Shown here: positions 23,047-25,468 of the stretch, piece by piece
Numbering within the stretch: the stretch's first letter is position 1
Layout of the letters: each line of letters begins with the position of its first letter
NCBI GenBank assembly: GCA_037441725.1
Contig: JBBIRT010000034.1
Location: 1 to 25,468 of the forward strand
Source: JBBIRT01 sp037441725
GTDB taxonomy: Bacteria; Desulfobacterota; BSN033; UBA1163
Length of the DNA stretch: 25,468 nucleotides
Reading direction: 5' to 3'
Translations under genes and position numbers: made by a program
The notes under the pieces: model-generated
Seen by the model: only the letters and a program-made list of their open reading frames with translations
What the model was told of the DNA's origin: nothing
Database searches by the model: none

Positions 23047-25332
23047 TTAAAAAGAAGATTGGAGTGTTGCCTTTGCTTCATCAGCCCCTGGAAATTTCGG
23101 GTCCAGCTCCAAAGCTTTTTTCAATTCCCTTTTTGCATTCTCTTTTTCACCATTTTTAAAGTATGCCATTCCCAGGTGGTAACGAATCACAGGATTATCA
23201 GGAACCTTCTCCACTGCCTCTTTAAGATAAACAATTGCTCGACCAAAAATATTCTTCTTATAATAAATCCAGCCTAAAGTATCTGAAATATGAGGATCAT
23301 CCTGAAACTGTTCTTTGGCCATTTGAGCCAGATTCAATGCCTCATCAATATTTTCCCCTCGATCAGCATAAAGATAGGCAAGATTGTTCGCAGCAGGTGC
23401 AAATTTTGGATTCACCTTTAAAGCCCTCTGGTAAAACTCCTTGGCTTTTTCATAATTCTTCTGTGAATCATAGAGAGTGCCCAAACCCATCAGGGCAGGG
23501 ATCGAATCAGGGCTCTTTTCGAGTGCCGTATGATACTCCTTAACGGCCTTTTCGGCCAGTTTTTGCCGAATATAAAAGTTGCCAAGGGCAGTATAAAAAC
23601 CTGAGATGTTTGGGTTAAGCTCAATGGCTCTTTGATAATTCTGTTCTGCCTTGGTCATCTCTTTTTGAAGCTCCTGAATCCGTCCTAAAAGGTGGTAAAA
23701 AAATGGATTCTTAGGAGATCGGTTGATCTGCACTTCCACTCTTTCAATGGCTTTTCGATTCTCTTTCTGATTGATGAAAGAAGCTACCAATAGATTCAGG
23801 GCATCCAGAAAATCTGGCTGTAGGGAAAGAGCCTTCTCCAATTGGACCTCTGCCTCCTTCTCCCTCTTCTGAGCCAGAAGAAGACGCCCTTTATGGAAAT
23901 ATCCGTTCGGATGATTGGGATTCAGTCGAATTACCTCCTCAAATGACTGAGCGGCTTTCTGAAACTCTCTCTTCATGAGATAGGCATTGCCAAGAATCTG
24001 ATGGGCCTGAAGGGATTTGGGATCTCTCTTCAAAATCTCCTGGCACTCCTCAATGGCCTGATCCAGCCCCCCTGTCCTGAGGTGAATGTCTGCAAGTAGC
24101 AATCTTCCCTCGATCCAGTCGGGGTTCAGCTTTATGGCTTCTAAAAGCTCAGCCTTTCCTTGCTGGATATCTTTATTCCCGAGATGGGCAAGCCCTAAGT
24201 AGTGATGGGCAAGGAATGACTTGGGATGATCCTTCAGATAATCTTGAAAGACGTGGTGCGCCTCATTGAACTCATTTTTAGCCAGATGAATACGTCCCTT
24301 AAGAAAAAGCCCCTCACTGCTTTTATTATGGATCTCAAGGATTTTTACCACGATCTCAGAGGCTTTATCAAATTGACGCTCATTGAGATAAACCTCAGCA
24401 AGCTTAACTCGGGCTGGGATGTTCTTTGCATCCCCTTCAATCGCTTTTTGATAGGTCTCAATGGCTTTATCCTTCTTCCCCCAGAGTAGATAAAAATCGC
24501 CCAAGTGGAGTTGAGAAGCAATCCGTTTCGGGTCAAGCTCGATCGATTTGAGAAACTCCCTCTCAGCTTCCTCCATCCTTTTTAAGGAGACATAAAAATT
24601 GCCTAATGCGATAAAGGGGTTGGGATCCTTTGGATCAATCTGGGCCATCTCTTTGAATTGAGCCTCTGCAAGTTCCATCTTTCCGGTCTTCCGGTAAAAC
24701 TCAGCTAATCCATATCGAGTCCTAAGATTTTTCTCGTCAATCTTGATCGCATCTTTAAAGGTCTCCTCTGCCTTCTGAAAATCTTTCTTCATCATATAGA
24801 GATTGGCCAGATGGAGGTAGGCCTCGATCTTCTTAGGATCTTGCTCGATGGCCTTTTTTGCCTCAGAAATGGCTTTTTCAATATCCCGATCCATCAGATG
24901 GATGGAGCTCATGAGGAGATGTCCTGAGGGATTATTGGGCTCCTTTGAAAGGACCTTCTCCACTTGTTCGATTGCTTTTTGTCTATCCCTTGATAAGAGG
25001 TAGAGATTTCCTAATTGGAGGTGGGCATCGGTTAGATCTCGGTTTAATTCCACGCTCTTTATAAATTCAGAATAGGCCTCTTGAAACTGACCGATCTTCA
25101 GGTAAGAAAGTCCTAATTTATAATGAACTCCAGCATCCTTTGGATCAATCTGGGTGACATTCTTATATTCAATGATGGCTTCCCTCAATTTATTTTCTGA
25201 GAAATATTTCTCTCCTCTTTTGAGATGTCGCTCCTTCTTGGCTTCTTTACTGCAGCCAACAAATTCTAAAAAGCTAAAAATAAAAAATATTAAAAGAAAT
25301 ATCCCAATCTGCTTACTCCTCAAAGGATTCAT
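23047..25332 (-). CDS. Lipoprotein made of about 21 tandem TPR repeats
   Basis: A 761-aa exported lipoprotein. A signal peptide with hydrophobic core (about 8-23) ends in the lipobox EFVGC (Cys about 27), then the charged SKEAKKE. The rest is an almost uninterrupted array of about 21 units of 34 residues with TPR spacing (pattern LG..Y...G....A...F..A....P), forming a superhelical scaffold for protein contacts. The last units (NNLAYLYADRGENIDEAL, then SDTLGWIYYKK) resemble those of the PrsT/exosortase-linked TPR lipoproteins, but no exosortase genes are in view. The ATG at 25332 is preferred to one six codons upstream, because AAAGGAG stands 8 bases before it. It might serve secretion, pilus or polysaccharide assembly; the partner is unknown. 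Confidence 0.85.
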   Translation of the reverse strand: MNPLRSKQIGIFLLIFFIFSFLEFVGCSKEAKKERHLKRGEKYFSENKLREAIIEYKNVTQIDPKDAGVHYKLGLSYLKIGQFQEAYSEFIKSVELNRDLTDAHLQLGNLYLLSRDRQKAIEQVEKVLSKEPNNPSGHLLMSSIHLMDRDIEKAISEAKKAIEQDPKKIEAYLHLANLYMMKKDFQKAEETFKDAIKIDEKNLRTRYGLAEFYRKTGKMELAEAQFKEMAQIDPKDPNPFIALGNFYVSLKRMEEAEREFLKSIELDPKRIASQLHLGDFYLLWGKKDKAIETYQKAIEGDAKNIPARVKLAEVYLNERQFDKASEIVVKILEIHNKSSEGLFLKGRIHLAKNEFNEAHHVFQDYLKDHPKSFLAHHYLGLAHLGNKDIQQGKAELLEAIKLNPDWIEGRLLLADIHLRTGGLDQAIEECQEILKRDPKSLQAHQILGNAYLMKREFQKAAQSFEEVIRLNPNHPNGYFHKGRLLLAQKREKEAEVQLEKALSLQPDFLDALNLLVASFINQKENRKAIERVEVQINRSPKNPFFYHLLGRIQELQKEMTKAEQNYQRAIELNPNISGFYTALGNFYIRQKLAEKAVKEYHTALEKSPDSIPALMGLGTLYDSQKNYEKAKEFYQRALKVNPKFAPAANNLAYLYADRGENIDEALNLAQMAKEQFQDDPHISDTLGWIYYKKNIFGRAIVYLKEAVEKVPDNPVIRYHLGMAYFKNGEKENAKRELKKALELDPKFPGADEAKATLQSSF

Positions 25333-25346
25333 CAAATTTACTCCTT

Positions 25347-25468
25347 TCATAAAATCGTTTTCATTTTTTGTTCATATGCCTTAACGAATGAAATAAGTTC
25401 TTCTGATAATTGGTCAAAATCATTTAAATGATAAACTAATATTTCATAGAGTTCAGTTGAAAGTTTTT
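25347..25468 (-). CDS. 3' end of an unidentified gene (partial)
   Basis: On the - strand one frame is open from the window edge for 39 codons and ends at TGA (25347-25349), while the other two frames contain stops. The deduced tail (including STELYEILVYHLNDFDQLSE and ending KMKTIL) looks helical and charged, and I do not recognise it. Its stop lies inside the ribosome-binding region of the TPR lipoprotein gene, so the two are probably cotranscribed. Confidence 0.5.
   Translation of the reverse strand, partial: KLSTELYEILVYHLNDFDQLSEELISFVKAYEQKMKTIL

Noticed and set aside
23047..25332. Repetitive sequence that might be a CRISPR or tandem DNA repeat
   Set aside because: The periodicity is 34 codons at protein level (TPR); the DNA of the units is not identical and there is no repeat-spacer pattern.

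Overview
The window reads as chromosomal DNA of a Gram-negative (diderm) bacterium with moderately low GC. A complete type II secretion operon, lipoprotein signals, a lipoprotein built of TPR repeats and secreted beta-domain proteins suggest a deltaproteobacterium in the broad sense (Desulfobacterota or a neighbouring phylum). This placement is inferred from gene content and protein style only; no rRNA or tRNA is present.

Left part, + strand (1-8433): a phosphate-uptake locus with two Pst transporter sets in tandem. The first is pstC-pstA-pstB, and the window opens just after what was probably its pstS. The second is pstB-pstS-pstC-pstA-pstB-phoU. Of the three PstB ATPases, PstB1 looks canonical. 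PstB2 has a broken ABC signature (LTLGQ instead of LSGGQ). PstB3 has an Asp in place of the Q-loop Gln and an unusual Walker A. If PstB2 and PstB3 pair, both defects fall in the same composite ATP site and the other site stays canonical. That would make an asymmetric, heterodimeric Pst transporter, and it is the most interesting idea in the window. After phoU come a small GGQ-containing release-factor-like protein and a PaaI-type hotdog thioesterase.

Middle, - strand (8455-11424): two secreted proteins sharing an N-terminal fibronectin-III-like domain, one 826 aa and multidomain, the other 118 aa. Their upstream regions share an AAAAAGTGG motif, and a perfect palindrome lies in front of the large gene. 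They sit directly downstream of the secretin gene, so they are candidate cargo of the secretion system.

Right part, - strand (11674-22789): a compact type II secretion operon in the order gspE-F-G-H-I-J-K-L-M-C-D, mostly with short gaps or overlaps. GspL looks like a PilM-PilN fusion, GspM is PilO-like, and GspC has a Pro/Ser/Thr-rich tail with no PDZ domain. The prepilin peptidase (gspO) is not in the window. A candidate promoter precedes gspE. A strong intrinsic terminator separates this operon from the upstream TPR lipoprotein gene (23047-25332). That gene follows the 3' end of another gene cut by the window edge.

No insertion sequence, CRISPR array, tRNA, rRNA or origin was seen. All gaps between genes are under 300 bases.
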